Shown piece by piece: positions 24,447 through 33,505 of a stretch of 39,744 bases of DNA. The DNA comes from an uncultured Collinsella sp. Lineage in GTDB: Bacteria > Actinomycetota > Coriobacteriia > Coriobacteriales > Coriobacteriaceae. The translations under genes were made by a program, and so were the position numbers. Position 1 is the stretch's first letter, and each line of letters starts with the position of its first letter. Below the pieces are notes generated by a model that had not been told where the DNA came from, made no database searches, and was given only the letters and a program-made list of their open reading frames with translations. Location of the stretch: assembly GCA_900757505.1 (NCBI GenBank), contig CAAEOE010000003.1, forward strand, positions 1 to 39,744, given 5' to 3'.

Positions 24447-26693
24447 TTACTCGGCGTCGTGGTGACGGCGGGGCTTGCGGCCTCCGTTGTCGCCGGGACG
24501 GCGCGGACGGTCGCTGCGCTCGGAGCGCTCGCGACGCGGACGCTCACGGCGCTGGAAGTGCTCGCCGTCGCCCTCGGAAGCACCCTCGGCGCGAGCCGGG
24601 GCCTCGGGCTTGTCAAGACGATCGAGCGAGATCTTGCCGCGATCGTCAACCTCGATGACGACGACCTTGACCTCGTCGCCCACGTTGAGGACGTCCTCGA
24701 CCTTCTCCACGCGGCCCTTGGCGACGCGAGAGATGTGCAGCAGGCCGTCCTTACCGGGCAGCAGGTTGACGAAGGCGCCGAAGGGCTGGATGGAGACCAC
24801 GCGACCGGTGTACTCCTCGCCCGGCTCGGGAACCTTGATGATGAGCTTGATGCGCTCGACAGCCTGGTCCACGGACTCGCCGGTGCCGCCGACAAAGACG
24901 GTGCCGTCCTCCTGGATGTCGACCGAAGCGCCGGTCTCATCCTGGATACCGCGGATGACCTTACCGCCGGAACCGATGACGTCGCGGATCTTGTCGGTCG
25001 GAACCTGGATGGAGACGATGCGCGGAGCGGTGCTGCGCGTGGTGTGGCGCGGCTCGGGGATCACATCGAGCATCTTCTGCAGGATGAAGGCGCGACCCTC
25101 CTTGGCCTGCTGCAGAGCGCGGGCCAGGATGTCGAAGGTGAGGCCGGTGGCCTTGTTGTCCATCTGCAGGGCGGTGATGCCCTCGGTGGTGCCGGTGACC
25201 TTAAAGTCCATGTCGCCCAGGAAGTCCTCGAGACCCTGGATGTCGGACAGGACCACGGTCTTGCCCTCCTCCTGGATCAGGCCCATGGCGATACCGGAGA
25301 CCGGGCGCTTAATGGGCACGCCGCCGTCCATAAGGGCGAGCGTGGAGCCGCAGGTCGAAGCCATCGAAGAGGAGCCGTTGGACTCCATGACCTCGGAGAC
25401 GACGCGGATGGCGTAGGGGAACTCGTTCTCGTCGGGAAGCACCGGAAGCAGAGCGCGCTCGGCCAGATTGCCATGGCCGATCTCGCGGCGCTTGGGGCTG
25501 CCCATGCGGCCGGTCTCGCCGGTGCAGAAAGGCGGGAAGTTGTAGTGGTGCATGTAGCGCTTGCCCTCGGTGGGCTCGATGGTATCCAGACGCTGGCCCT
25601 CGTTGAGCATGCCGAGCGACAGGACGGAGAGCACCTGGGTCTGGCCACGCTGGAACAGGCCGGAGCCGTGAACGAGCGGCAGGTAGTTGTCCTTCACCAT
25701 GATGGGACGGATCTCGTCGGCGGCACGGCCGTCGACGCGCTCACCGGTCTCGACGACCATGGTGCGCATGGCCTTCTTCTCGAGCTTCTTGAGCGCCACG
25801 GGGATCTCGCGCTCCCAAGCGGCCTGCTCCTGCTCGGTAAACTCGGCACGGATGGACTCCTTCAGAGCCTCGACCTTGCCGATACGGGAGAGCTTGTCGG
25901 CGTCGCGAAGGGCGGCTGCCATCTCGTCGTAGTGGGCGAAGATGCGCTCCTGGACCTCCTCGACGGGCTGGTCGAGCGGGTACTCCTTCTTGACGATGGG
26001 GCCGTTGACCTGCTCCCACTCGGCAACGAACTCGTCCTGAGCCTGGCAGAAAGCAGCAAGGGCCTCCTGGCCAAACTTCATGGCGGCGAGCATGTCGTCC
26101 TCGGAGATCTCCTCGGCGCCGGCCTCGACCATCGAGATGAAGTCGGCAGAGCCGCCCAGCTCCAGGTCCAGATCGGAGTTCTCGCGCTCCTCGTAGGTGG
26201 GGTTGACGATAAACTCGCCGGTCTCCACGTTACGGCCGATGCGCACGCAGGCAAGCGGACCCTCGAAGGGCACGCCGCCGAGCGTCATGGCCAGAGAAGC
26301 ACCCATGACGTTGATGACGTCGAAGGGGTTGACCTGGTCGGCGACGAGCGAGGTGGCGACGATGTGCACCTCGTTGCGGAAGCCATCCGGGAAGCTCGGG
26401 CGAATCGGACGGTCGATCATGCGCGCGGTGAGCGTAGCCTTCTCACTGGGACGGCCCTCACGCTTGAGGTAGCCACCCGGGATGCGGCCGGCGGCGTACA
26501 TCTTCTCGTTGAAGTCGACGGTCAGCGGGAAGAAGTCGTAGTTCTTACGCTCCTTGGAGACGACCACGGTGTCGAGCATCGTGGTGTCACCCTGCTTGAC
26601 CAGGCAGGCGCCGGTGGCCTGCTTGGCAAGCTCGCCCGACTCAAAGGTGTAGGTCTTGCCGTACAGCTCAAAGGTCTTGGATACGAGTGTCAT
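24447..26693 (-). CDS. pnp: Polyribonucleotide nucleotidyltransferase (PNPase)
   Basis: A 748-residue 3'-to-5' phosphorolytic exoribonuclease of RNA decay. Two RNase PH-like cores: about 5-215, and about 320-545 with RREIGHGNLAERALLP and SEVMESNGSSSMAS, the phosphate and catalytic loops. A KH domain with IGSGGKVIRG is near 570-580, and an S1 domain from about 626 (YTGRVVSIQPFGAFVNLLPG). The tail from about 690 is rich in Arg/Glu (RRERPRRERSERSDRPRR). The ATG at 26691-26693 follows AAAGGAG. A stem CCCGCAG/CTGCGGG lies in its leader. rpsO upstream is the classic partner. Confidence 0.97.
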   Translation of the reverse strand: MTLVSKTFELYGKTYTFESGELAKQATGACLVKQGDTTMLDTVVVSKERKNYDFFPLTVDFNEKMYAAGRIPGGYLKREGRPSEKATLTARMIDRPIRPSFPDGFRNEVHIVATSLVADQVNPFDVINVMGASLAMTLGGVPFEGPLACVRIGRNVETGEFIVNPTYEERENSDLDLELGGSADFISMVEAGAEEISEDDMLAAMKFGQEALAAFCQAQDEFVAEWEQVNGPIVKKEYPLDQPVEEVQERIFAHYDEMAAALRDADKLSRIGKVEALKESIRAEFTEQEQAAWEREIPVALKKLEKKAMRTMVVETGERVDGRAADEIRPIMVKDNYLPLVHGSGLFQRGQTQVLSVLSLGMLNEGQRLDTIEPTEGKRYMHHYNFPPFCTGETGRMGSPKRREIGHGNLAERALLPVLPDENEFPYAIRVVSEVMESNGSSSMASTCGSTLALMDGGVPIKRPVSGIAMGLIQEEGKTVVLSDIQGLEDFLGDMDFKVTGTTEGITALQMDNKATGLTFDILARALQQAKEGRAFILQKMLDVIPEPRHTTRSTAPRIVSIQVPTDKIRDVIGSGGKVIRGIQDETGASVDIQEDGTVFVGGTGESVDQAVERIKLIIKVPEPGEEYTGRVVSIQPFGAFVNLLPGKDGLLHISRVAKGRVEKVEDVLNVGDEVKVVVIEVDDRGKISLDRLDKPEAPARAEGASEGDGEHFQRRERPRRERSERSDRPRRPGDNGGRKPRRHHDAE

Positions 26694-26796
26694 TGTTCTC
26701 CTTTACCCCGCAGACCCCTTGCCTGCGGGCTTCTCATGTGACGCGGGCCCCCTGCCCCCGCCACGCTTCAGAGCGTGATTGTTCGCGCCCTTACAC

Positions 26797-26828
26797 AAAA
26801 AGAGCGCCCCGCTGCGCAGGACGCTCTT
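26797..26828 (-). terminator. rpsO terminator/attenuator before pnp
   Basis: AAGAGCG (26800-26806) pairs with CGCTCTT (26822-26828), with extra pairs inside; on the minus strand TTTTTG follows. Partial readthrough would feed pnp, as in many rpsO-pnp operons. Confidence 0.82.
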
Positions 26829-26842
26829 AGCATGTACAAATC

Positions 26843-27121
26843 CTACTGGATGTTGTCGCGGATGCCCAGAGCCTTGATGAGCTCACGGTACTCGACGATG
26901 TCGTTCTTCTTGATGTAGGAGAGAAGACGACGACGACGGCCGACGAGCATGAGCAGGCCACGACGGGTGTGGAAGTCCTTCTGGTGGGACTTCATGTGCT
27001 CGGTCAGCTCCTTGATGCGCTCGGACAGGATGGCGACCTGAACCTTGGGGTTGCCGGTGTCGACCGGGGTGTTACCGAACTGGGCAGTCAGCTCCGCCTT
27101 GCGCTCTTTGGAAACAGTCAT
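26843..27121 (-). CDS. rpsO: 30S ribosomal protein S15
   Basis: A 92-residue S15, close to the usual 88-89. It contains TGNPKVQVAILSERIKELTEHMKSHQKDFHTRRGLL and RRRRLLSYIKKND, the 16S rRNA-binding helices, ending ALGIRDNIQ. The ATG at 27119-27121 follows AAAGGTGAAAC. The leader holds a perfect 16-bp palindrome GTCGCCCGCGGGCGAC (27142-27157), a possible autoregulatory structure of the kind known for S15. Confidence 0.97.
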   Translation of the reverse strand: MTVSKERKAELTAQFGNTPVDTGNPKVQVAILSERIKELTEHMKSHQKDFHTRRGLLMLVGRRRRLLSYIKKNDIVEYRELIKALGIRDNIQ

Positions 27122-27226
27122 TGTTTCACCTTTCGTTTTACGTCGCCCGCGGGCGACTCGATTCGCCTCGGACTGGGAAGCCGCCGGTGGAGCGAGCAAC
27201 CAAGGTCGAGGTACCAACAGGTCGGC

Positions 27227-27235
27227 ATGATACCA
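27227..27235 (-). promoter_or_regulatory. rpsO extended -10 promoter
   Basis: The minus strand reads TGGTATCAT, a TGn-extended -10, about 105 bp before the rpsO start. No strong -35 is apparent. Confidence 0.45.
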
Positions 27236-27259
27236 CAAGCAGCCCGCGCCTGCGCATCA

Positions 27260-28009
27260 TCACCGACCCAACATGAATTCCATCGCACGGAGGCGTTGAT
27301 CGGTGTGCGTCGCAGCCCACACATGCGAAAGCCCGAGCAGGAATGCCGCCGTATGCGGGTCGATTCGCTCGGCCATGAGCGCATCGAAGGTCATGGACAT
27401 GAGGGCGCGCAGCCATGCGGTCTCACCGGTCGACACCAGTTCGGCACCTGGAACGCTCGACGCGCACGACCCGCACATGAGACCGCCCGCCTGGGGTGAA
27501 AAATACGACAGCATGGGGTCTCCGCACAGCACGCAGGCCGAAAAATCGGGTCGATAGCCAACGTGCGACAGCAGCTTAAAGACATATGCCGCCACAAGTA
27601 GGTCCATATGCGCCGTGTCAAGCCCGCTGCCCACCAGGGCAAGCGCTCGCTGCGTGATGGCAAAGGTAAACGGGTCCTCGGCGTCCTCGAACGAGCACAC
27701 GCGCGCAACCTCGGCGATCGCGCTTGCGGCGCAGGTCGTCTCGTAATCGGGCGCAGCGCCGAGCGGCGCCTCCATAAGCTCGGCCTGGGAAACCACGTCG
27801 AGTGACCGTCCATGTGCGAGCAGCATATCGACCGTACAGAACAGCTCGCAGCGCGCAGCCAGGCGTCCGCCGGGTTTGCGGGCGCCCTTTGCCACGGCAC
27901 GAACCTGCCGCCCCCGCTCGTCAAGCATCGTCAAGATCAGGTCGGTCTCTTTGAGCTTCGTCTTGTCGAGGACGAGCACCTTGGTGCGATATGTCCGGGA
28001 GCCTGCCAT
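27260..28009 (-). CDS. recO: DNA repair protein RecO
   Basis: A 249-residue recombination mediator that loads RecA with RecR and RecF. Residues 1-80 form the OB fold (RTKVLVLDKTKLKETDLILTM). A zinc-binding set is complete: Cys159, Cys162, Cys179, Cys182 (CVLCG ... MCGSC). Length fits the family. ATG at 28007-28009, with AAGGA upstream. It lies 15 bp downstream of era, the usual order era-recO. Confidence 0.95.
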   Translation of the reverse strand: MAGSRTYRTKVLVLDKTKLKETDLILTMLDERGRQVRAVAKGARKPGGRLAARCELFCTVDMLLAHGRSLDVVSQAELMEAPLGAAPDYETTCAASAIAEVARVCSFEDAEDPFTFAITQRALALVGSGLDTAHMDLLVAAYVFKLLSHVGYRPDFSACVLCGDPMLSYFSPQAGGLMCGSCASSVPGAELVSTGETAWLRALMSMTFDALMAERIDPHTAAFLLGLSHVWAATHTDQRLRAMEFMLGR

Positions 28010-28024
28010 GCGCGCCGCGCGTCC

Positions 28025-29101
28025 TTAGTCCTCGGCGTTGTAGCCAAAGCGGCGAATCTGGGCCTCGTCGTCACGCCAGCCGGCCTTGACCTTCACGTCC
28101 AGCTCCAAAAAGACCTGCGTGCCAAAAATGCGTTCAAGATCGCGTCGGGCGTCGATACCGATATGCTTGATCATCTCGCCGCCCTTGCCGATGATGATGC
28201 CCTTTTGGCCCTCGCGCTCGACGTAAATGGTGGCGTGCACGCGCAGCACCTTCTTGGTCTGCTCGAGCGCATCGCAGATCACGCCAACGGAGTGCGGAAT
28301 CTCATCACGGGTGCGGCGCAAGACCTTCTCGCGCACAAACTCGGCAACGAGCGTCTCATCGGAAGCGTCAGTACCCATGTCCTCGGGGAACCAACGCGGA
28401 CCCTCAGGCAAAAAGTGCGCAACGGTCTCTATAAAGGCATCGACGTTGAAGTTCTTAACCGACGACGTCACAATCTCGTCGTCATATTCCATAAGCTCGT
28501 GGGCAGCCTTAAGCTGCTCCATGACCTGTGCGGGGTCGGCCTCATCGGCCTTGGTGAGCACCAGGACCTTCTTGCAACGAGCGCATCTGACACGCTCGGC
28601 AACCCAGGCGTCTCCCCTGCCGATGGGCTTGGTGGCATCAATCAAAAACGCGACGACGTCGACATCGTTCAACTCGAACAGTGCGCTCTTGTTGAGCTCG
28701 GACCCCAGGCCGTCCTTGGGCTTATGAATACCCGGGGTATCGACAAAGACCAGCTGGTAGCCGGGACGGTTGACGACGGCGCGCATGCGACGGCGGGTCG
28801 TCTGTGCCACCGGCGAGGTGATGGCGACCTTTTTGCCATAGCAGGCGTTGAGCAGCGTGGACTTGCCGGCGTTGGGGCGTCCGACCAGGGCTACGAAGCC
28901 GCTGCGAAAACCGGGTTCAACGTCGCCAAAGCCCGCGAGGCTATCGTCCTCGTCGCACAGGGCGTCGAGCTCCTCGTCGCTCATGCCCTCAAACGGATCG
29001 AATTCCTCGACTTCCTCGTATGCTTCGGCCGCTTCGGCATCCGCCGCATCCAGGACCTCGTCGTCCAAAATTTCATCGATAGGCTGCATAGTGTCGGACA
29101 T
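28025..29101 (-). CDS. era: GTPase Era with acidic N-terminal extension
   Basis: A 358-residue ribosome-assembly GTPase that binds 16S rRNA. G1 GRPNAGKS at 74-81, G3 DTPG at 121-124, G4 TKAD at 183-186 (T in place of the usual N), G5 SSVK near 222, and a C-terminal KH domain with IIIGKGGEMIKHIG (about 310-325). Era is usually about 300 residues; here a 65-residue Asp/Glu-rich extension (DEILDDEVLDAADAEAAEAY onward) precedes the G domain. The ATG at 29099-29101 follows AAAGGG. Confidence 0.96.
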   Translation of the reverse strand: MSDTMQPIDEILDDEVLDAADAEAAEAYEEVEEFDPFEGMSDEELDALCDEDDSLAGFGDVEPGFRSGFVALVGRPNAGKSTLLNACYGKKVAITSPVAQTTRRRMRAVVNRPGYQLVFVDTPGIHKPKDGLGSELNKSALFELNDVDVVAFLIDATKPIGRGDAWVAERVRCARCKKVLVLTKADEADPAQVMEQLKAAHELMEYDDEIVTSSVKNFNVDAFIETVAHFLPEGPRWFPEDMGTDASDETLVAEFVREKVLRRTRDEIPHSVGVICDALEQTKKVLRVHATIYVEREGQKGIIIGKGGEMIKHIGIDARRDLERIFGTQVFLELDVKVKAGWRDDEAQIRRFGYNAED

Positions 29102-29113
29102 GAAAATCCCTTT

Positions 29114-29491
29114 CTAGATAAAGCCGAGCGCGTGGGCAAATACCAGCAAGCCCACAATCGCGGCGGTGATGGAAAGAACGTATACGGAGGCGGCGGCGAT
29201 ATCCTTCGCGCGCTTTGCCAGCGGATGGAGCTCCTGGGTCGCCAGATCGACAATCGCCTCCATGGCGGTGTTGCATAGCTCGCCGTGAATCACCAGGCCA
29301 CAACAGATGATAATCGTGGCCCACTCGGCAATGTCGAGCCCCACGATGCAGCCGGCAATGACGGTGCACACGCCCGCAACGAGCATGACCTTAATATTGC
29401 GCTCGGTCTTGACGGCGGTGACGAAGCCCTCCATGGCGTAGGAGAACGACTTTAAGAAGGACGGATGGTCCTTGTTCGATCCGGGAATCAT
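29114..29491 (-). CDS. dgkA: Undecaprenol/diacylglycerol kinase, DgkA family
   Basis: A 125-residue integral membrane kinase with three hydrophobic segments (about 32-55, 57-72, 100-123). The family signature ELCNTAMEAIVDLATQELHPLAKRAKDIAA at about 70-100 is intact, with the catalytic glutamate region and EGFVTAVKTERNIKV before it. Gram-positive members phosphorylate undecaprenol in cell-wall carrier recycling. It lies between ybeY and era, a conserved position. Confidence 0.94.
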   Translation of the reverse strand: MIPGSNKDHPSFLKSFSYAMEGFVTAVKTERNIKVMLVAGVCTVIAGCIVGLDIAEWATIIICCGLVIHGELCNTAMEAIVDLATQELHPLAKRAKDIAAASVYVLSITAAIVGLLVFAHALGFI

Positions 29492-29500
29492 AGACGGCTC

Positions 29501-30010
29501 CTAGTCGTGGGCGTGGTTGGTGATGGGGCCGACGTGGACCAGCTTGGGGTCCTCGCCGCGCTCGAGCGCCAGATCGCGCAGGATGGCGTCCTCGCGGGCC
29601 TCCATGACCTCGGCCTCGTCGTCCTCGATATGGTCATACCCCAGCAGGTGCAGCATGCCATGCACGAGCATCAGGCGGCACTCGTCGGCAGGGGCATTGC
29701 CAAAGCCGGGGGCCTGACGGGCAATGACTTGCGGGGCCAGGATGATATCGCCAAGCTCAAGCGTCTCGTCGGCGGGAATATCCTCGTCAAAGGCCGAGTC
29801 GCATTCAAACGAGAGGACATCGGTGGTGCGGTCGATACCGCGCCACTCGTGGTTGAGCTCGTGCATCTCGTCCTCGTCGACATACGAAAGGGAAATCTCG
29901 ACTTCACGCTCAACGCCTTCGGCGGCAAGCACGACCTCGCAGATGTGTTCTACCTCCTGCGCGTCGAGCAGCGTATCGAGCTCGGCATCGTTGCTGATCA
30001 ATACACTCAA
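29501..30010 (-). CDS. ybeY: Endoribonuclease YbeY
   Basis: A 169-residue zinc metallo-RNase for 16S rRNA 3'-end maturation and ribosome quality control. The motif HGMLHLLGYDH places the three histidines at 117, 121 and 127. LNHEWRGIDRTTDVLSFE precedes it. The start is a TTG at 30008-30010, overlapping the TGA stop of phoH; AAAGGAG lies 6 bases before it, so translation is coupled. Confidence 0.95.
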   Translation of the reverse strand: MSVLISNDAELDTLLDAQEVEHICEVVLAAEGVEREVEISLSYVDEDEMHELNHEWRGIDRTTDVLSFECDSAFDEDIPADETLELGDIILAPQVIARQAPGFGNAPADECRLMLVHGMLHLLGYDHIEDDEAEVMEAREDAILRDLALERGEDPKLVHVGPITNHAHD

Positions 30011-30993
30011 CGGGACTCCTTTCGGTCGCGCGGGCGCTGCTCGCGCACGTCATCATAAGCATCATATGCCTCGACGATACGTCCCACCAGGGCATGGCGC
30101 ACCACGTCGGCACGCTCGAGGTGAGAAAATGCGACATCGTCGACACGGCCCAAAATCTTCTCGACATCCGCCAAGCCACCACGACGGCCCACCAGGTCAC
30201 GCTGGCTCAGGTCGCCGGTAATCACAAACTTGGAGTTAAAGCCCAGGCGCGTCAGAAACATCTTCATCTGCTCGGGCGTGGTATTTTGGGCCTCGTCGAG
30301 CACCACGAAGGCGTCGCTCAGCGTGCGGCCGCGCATGTAGGCAAGCGGGGCGATCTCGATCACGCCGCGCTCCATGAGCTCATCGGTGCGCTCGCGATCC
30401 ATCATGCAAAATAGGGCGTCGTAGAGCGGGCGCATGTACGGATCGATCTTTTCCTCGAGGGTGCCGGGCAAAAAGCCCAGGTTCTCCCCCGCCTCGACAA
30501 CCGGACGCGTCAAGATCAGACGGCCCACCTCGTGACGCTTGAGTGCGGCAACAGCGAGCGCCATGGCCAGATAGGTCTTACCGGTACCGGCAGGACCCAA
30601 GCCAAACGTGATGGTATTTGAGCGGATGGCATCCACATAGCGCTTTTGACCGAGCGTCTTGGGGCGAATGACGCGACCGCGATACGAAAGCAGCACGTCA
30701 TCGCGAAGCGACGTAGCCTCGTGCTCACCGTCGCGCAAGACGGCCAGGCAGCGAGAGACATCGTCGGCAGAAAGCGTGCGCCCGGAAGCAGCCTCACGAA
30801 AGGCATGTTCGAAAAAACGCGCGACCAGTTCGACCTCGTCCGGGTCACCGCTCACGGCGATGCTGTCGCCACGGGCGACCACGTGGGCGCGAACTGAGCT
30901 CTCCAGCGCACGAAGGACGCCGTCGCCGGCACCCAAAACGCGCGAGGGGTCAATACCCTCGGGAACGGTAAGTCTAATCTTCGAGGCTTCCAT
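30007..30993 (-). CDS. phoH: PhoH-like ATPase
   Basis: A 328-residue cytoplasmic P-loop ATPase of the PhoH/YbeZ type, a partner of YbeY in RNA metabolism. Walker A GPAGTGKT at 133-140, Walker B FVVLDEAQN at 229-237, then SKFVITGDLSQRDL. A small N-terminal region (1-105) resembles a KH-like extension. The ATG at 30991-30993 has GGGAGG before it; an upstream in-frame start is rejected for lacking one. Its first codons overlap the end of mtaB by 20 bases. Confidence 0.95.
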   Translation of the reverse strand: MEASKIRLTVPEGIDPSRVLGAGDGVLRALESSVRAHVVARGDSIAVSGDPDEVELVARFFEHAFREAASGRTLSADDVSRCLAVLRDGEHEATSLRDDVLLSYRGRVIRPKTLGQKRYVDAIRSNTITFGLGPAGTGKTYLAMALAVAALKRHEVGRLILTRPVVEAGENLGFLPGTLEEKIDPYMRPLYDALFCMMDRERTDELMERGVIEIAPLAYMRGRTLSDAFVVLDEAQNTTPEQMKMFLTRLGFNSKFVITGDLSQRDLVGRRGGLADVEKILGRVDDVAFSHLERADVVRHALVGRIVEAYDAYDDVREQRPRDRKESR

Positions 30994-32266
30994 GAACCTC
31001 CCTGCGTGCATGGACCAAGCCGGAATCATCGACTCCGATGATAGCAACATCGAGCAGGCACGGGGCTGTAAGTCCACAGGTATCGTCAAGACGGGCATGA
31101 TGGAACGAGCCAAGCGTCAGGTTGTCACCATACTCGAGCACGGCACGCTCGACCGTGCCCACGCGACGACGAGCGTCGGCAATAGCGAGCTCCTGTGCGG
31201 CGGCCCGCATACGGCGGCTGCGCTCGGCCATAACCTCGGGTGGCACCTGGTCGGTCATGTCGGCAGCAAGGGTACCGGGACGCTTGCTGTAGCGGAACAC
31301 GTGCATACGCGAGAAACCCACACGGCGGCACAGCGCCAGCGACTCCTCGAACTCCTCGTCCGTCTCACCAGGAAAACCGACGATGACATCGCACGAAAGG
31401 GACGCCTGGGGCAAGTTGGCGCGAATCATACGCACCGTGTCCTCAAAGGCCTCGGCGCTATAGGGACGGCCCATGCGATGCAGGGTCGCCGTGCAGCCGG
31501 ACTGCACGGGCAGGTGCAAAAACGGGGCGATACGCTGCGGGTAGCGCGCCATAACCTTAAGCAGGCGCTCGGAGATATCCATGGGCTCGACCGAGGAAAT
31601 GCGCACATGCGGAATAGACGTGCGCTCCATGATGGCCTCGAGCAGCTCATCGATTTCGACGTGCTCGTCGGTCGCGCTCTTGCCATCGTAGGCACCCAGG
31701 TTCACACCGGTCAGCACCACCTCGGGCACGCCGGCCTCCTGGGCCTCGCGAACTTGCTCGAGCACGGACTCGACGGGCACGGAGCGCTCGGGGCCGCGCG
31801 CCTTCCACACAATGCAATAGGTGCAGCGATGGTTGCAGCCATCCTGAATCTTCACGCCCAGGCGAGAGCGACCGAGCGCATCGACCACCTCGCCATCGCT
31901 GCAGGCGGGAACGCTATCGGACTCAACACCCAGCACCTCGCAAACACGTTCGGCGACATCTATCTTGGACGGCTCGGCAATCACGCGATCCGAAAGCTCC
32001 GACAGCTCCTCGGGATGCAAATTGACCACGCATCCGGTCACGACCACATAGGGCTCGTTTGGATGGGCCAGCGCATGACGGACGGCCTTACGGGTCTTAG
32101 CCTCGGCCTCGCCCGTAACGGCACAAGTGTTAATGACGATCAGATCGGCATCCTGGGGCTCCACAATAGCAAAGCCCAAGCGCATAAGATCGGAAGTGAT
32201 ACGGTCAGACTCAACCCGGTTGACACGGCAGCCGAGGTTGACGACGGAAATATGGGGTGCGAGCAC
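30974..32266 (-). CDS. mtaB: tRNA threonylcarbamoyladenosine (t6A37) methylthiotransferase
   Basis: A 430-residue radical-SAM enzyme that converts t6A37 to ms2t6A37 in tRNA. N-terminal cluster cysteines 13, 48 and 79 (NLGC, NTCAVT, VTGCV), radical-SAM triad Cys144, Cys148, Cys151 in CNHRCTYC, and a C-terminal TRAM-like region. The start is a GTG at 32264-32266 with AAGGAG. MtaB is favoured over MiaB by position next to dnaJ and by the short N terminus. Confidence 0.92.
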   Translation of the reverse strand: MLAPHISVVNLGCRVNRVESDRITSDLMRLGFAIVEPQDADLIVINTCAVTGEAEAKTRKAVRHALAHPNEPYVVVTGCVVNLHPEELSELSDRVIAEPSKIDVAERVCEVLGVESDSVPACSDGEVVDALGRSRLGVKIQDGCNHRCTYCIVWKARGPERSVPVESVLEQVREAQEAGVPEVVLTGVNLGAYDGKSATDEHVEIDELLEAIMERTSIPHVRISSVEPMDISERLLKVMARYPQRIAPFLHLPVQSGCTATLHRMGRPYSAEAFEDTVRMIRANLPQASLSCDVIVGFPGETDEEFEESLALCRRVGFSRMHVFRYSKRPGTLAADMTDQVPPEVMAERSRRMRAAAQELAIADARRRVGTVERAVLEYGDNLTLGSFHHARLDDTCGLTAPCLLDVAIIGVDDSGLVHARREVHGSLED

Positions 32267-32275
32267 GCGGGCTCC

Positions 32276-33424
32276 TTAATCGAGGATATCGTCGAGGGCA
32301 CTCTTGATACGGTCGGTCACCGACTTCTTACCAGAAGCGACGTCATCGCCCATCTCATCGGCAAAAGCACGGAGCAGCTCGCGCTGCTTATTGGAAAGAT
32401 TGGTGGGAACGACCACGCGCAGTTGCACGATCAGGCGGCCACGCGAACCGCCACCGCCAATGCGCGGCATGCCGTAATTATTGACGCTCACGGTGTCGCC
32501 GTACTGGGCGCCGGCGGGAACCGTCACCTTAACGACCTCGTCGGGCATAATGCCCTCGACCTCAATCTCGCAGCCGAGCGCAGCCTGCGCAATCGAGATA
32601 TCGCTCACCAGGTACAGGTCATCACCGTTGCGCTTAAAGCGCTCATGGTCGGCGACGCGCACGTTGACAATCAGGTCGCCCGAAGGCTCGCCGCGAAGGC
32701 CGGCCTCGCCAAAGCCGCTCACACGAAGCTGGCGACCGGTCGAAACGCCGGCGGGAATATCGATGTCGATCTTTTCGTGCGAAGGCGTGCGGCCTTGACC
32801 GTCGCAGGTCTCGCAGGGATGATCGATAACCGTGCCCTCGCCATGGCAGTCGGGGCAAGGCGAGGAAGACTGAACCTGGCCCAAAAACGATCGCTGAACC
32901 GTCGTGACGTAGCCCGTACCGTGGCAGCGGCCGCACTGCTTTTCCTGTGCGCCCTCTGCCCTACCGGTGCCATTGCAGTCCTCGCAAGGAGCAAGGCGGT
33001 CATAGCTGATTGTCTTTTTGCAGCCGAGCGCCGCCTCCTCGAGCGTCACCGAAAGCGAGATGGCCATATCACGTCCGCGACGACGCTCACGACGGCTGCG
33101 GGCGCCACCGCCGGCACCGCCGCCAAAGAACGACGAGAACAAGTCGTCCATGCCCATGCCACCAAAGATATCGTTGATATCGACGTAGCCGGAGCCACCG
33201 GGGCCGTCGGCAGTGCCGTAACGGTCGTAGTTAGCACGCTTCTGCTCATCGGAAAGAACGGAATATGCCTCGTTGAGCTCTTTGAACTTAGCCTCGGCCT
33301 CGGGGTCGTCCGAAACGTCCGGGTGTACGGTACGGGCCTTCTTTAGAAACGCGCGCTTAATCGTCCGCGCGTCGGCATCCTTGTCGACGCCAAGCACCTC
33401 GTAGTAATCCCTATTTTCCGACAC
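32276..33424 (-). CDS. dnaJ: Chaperone DnaJ
   Basis: A 382-residue type I J-protein that stimulates DnaK. J domain 3-70 with HPD at 34-36; Gly/Phe-rich stretch about 75-110; four zinc-finger repeats CEDCNGTG, CGRCHGTG, CPDCHGEG, CETCDGQG; C-terminal client-binding domains. The start is a GTG at 33422-33424 after GGAAGG; the upstream extension is not conserved. No hrcA, grpE or dnaK lies beside it. A promoter TTGGGT-17 bp-AATAAT on the minus strand (33446-33474) precedes it. Confidence 0.95.
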   Translation of the reverse strand: MSENRDYYEVLGVDKDADARTIKRAFLKKARTVHPDVSDDPEAEAKFKELNEAYSVLSDEQKRANYDRYGTADGPGGSGYVDINDIFGGMGMDDLFSSFFGGGAGGGARSRRERRRGRDMAISLSVTLEEAALGCKKTISYDRLAPCEDCNGTGRAEGAQEKQCGRCHGTGYVTTVQRSFLGQVQSSSPCPDCHGEGTVIDHPCETCDGQGRTPSHEKIDIDIPAGVSTGRQLRVSGFGEAGLRGEPSGDLIVNVRVADHERFKRNGDDLYLVSDISIAQAALGCEIEVEGIMPDEVVKVTVPAGAQYGDTVSVNNYGMPRIGGGGSRGRLIVQLRVVVPTNLSNKQRELLRAFADEMGDDVASGKKSVTDRIKSALDDILD

Positions 33425-33445
33425 GACCGAATCCTTCCGACTTTC

Positions 33446-33474
33446 ATTATTGTCACAGTGCGTCCTATACCCAA
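33446..33474 (-). promoter_or_regulatory. dnaJ promoter candidate
   Basis: On the minus strand TTGGGT and AATAAT are separated by 17 bases, about 22 bases before the GTG start. No HAIR or CIRCE heat-shock operator was seen next to it. Confidence 0.4.
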
Positions 33475-33505
33475 GCTGGGCCGGCCGCAAACAGAGGGTT
33501 TGATG

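Noticed and set aside
24459..26741. Long open frame opposite pnp (about 760 codons)
   Set aside because: It is the antisense shadow of a well-conserved PNPase in GC-rich DNA; the protein shows no domain and is low-complexity in Leu/Asp/Gly.
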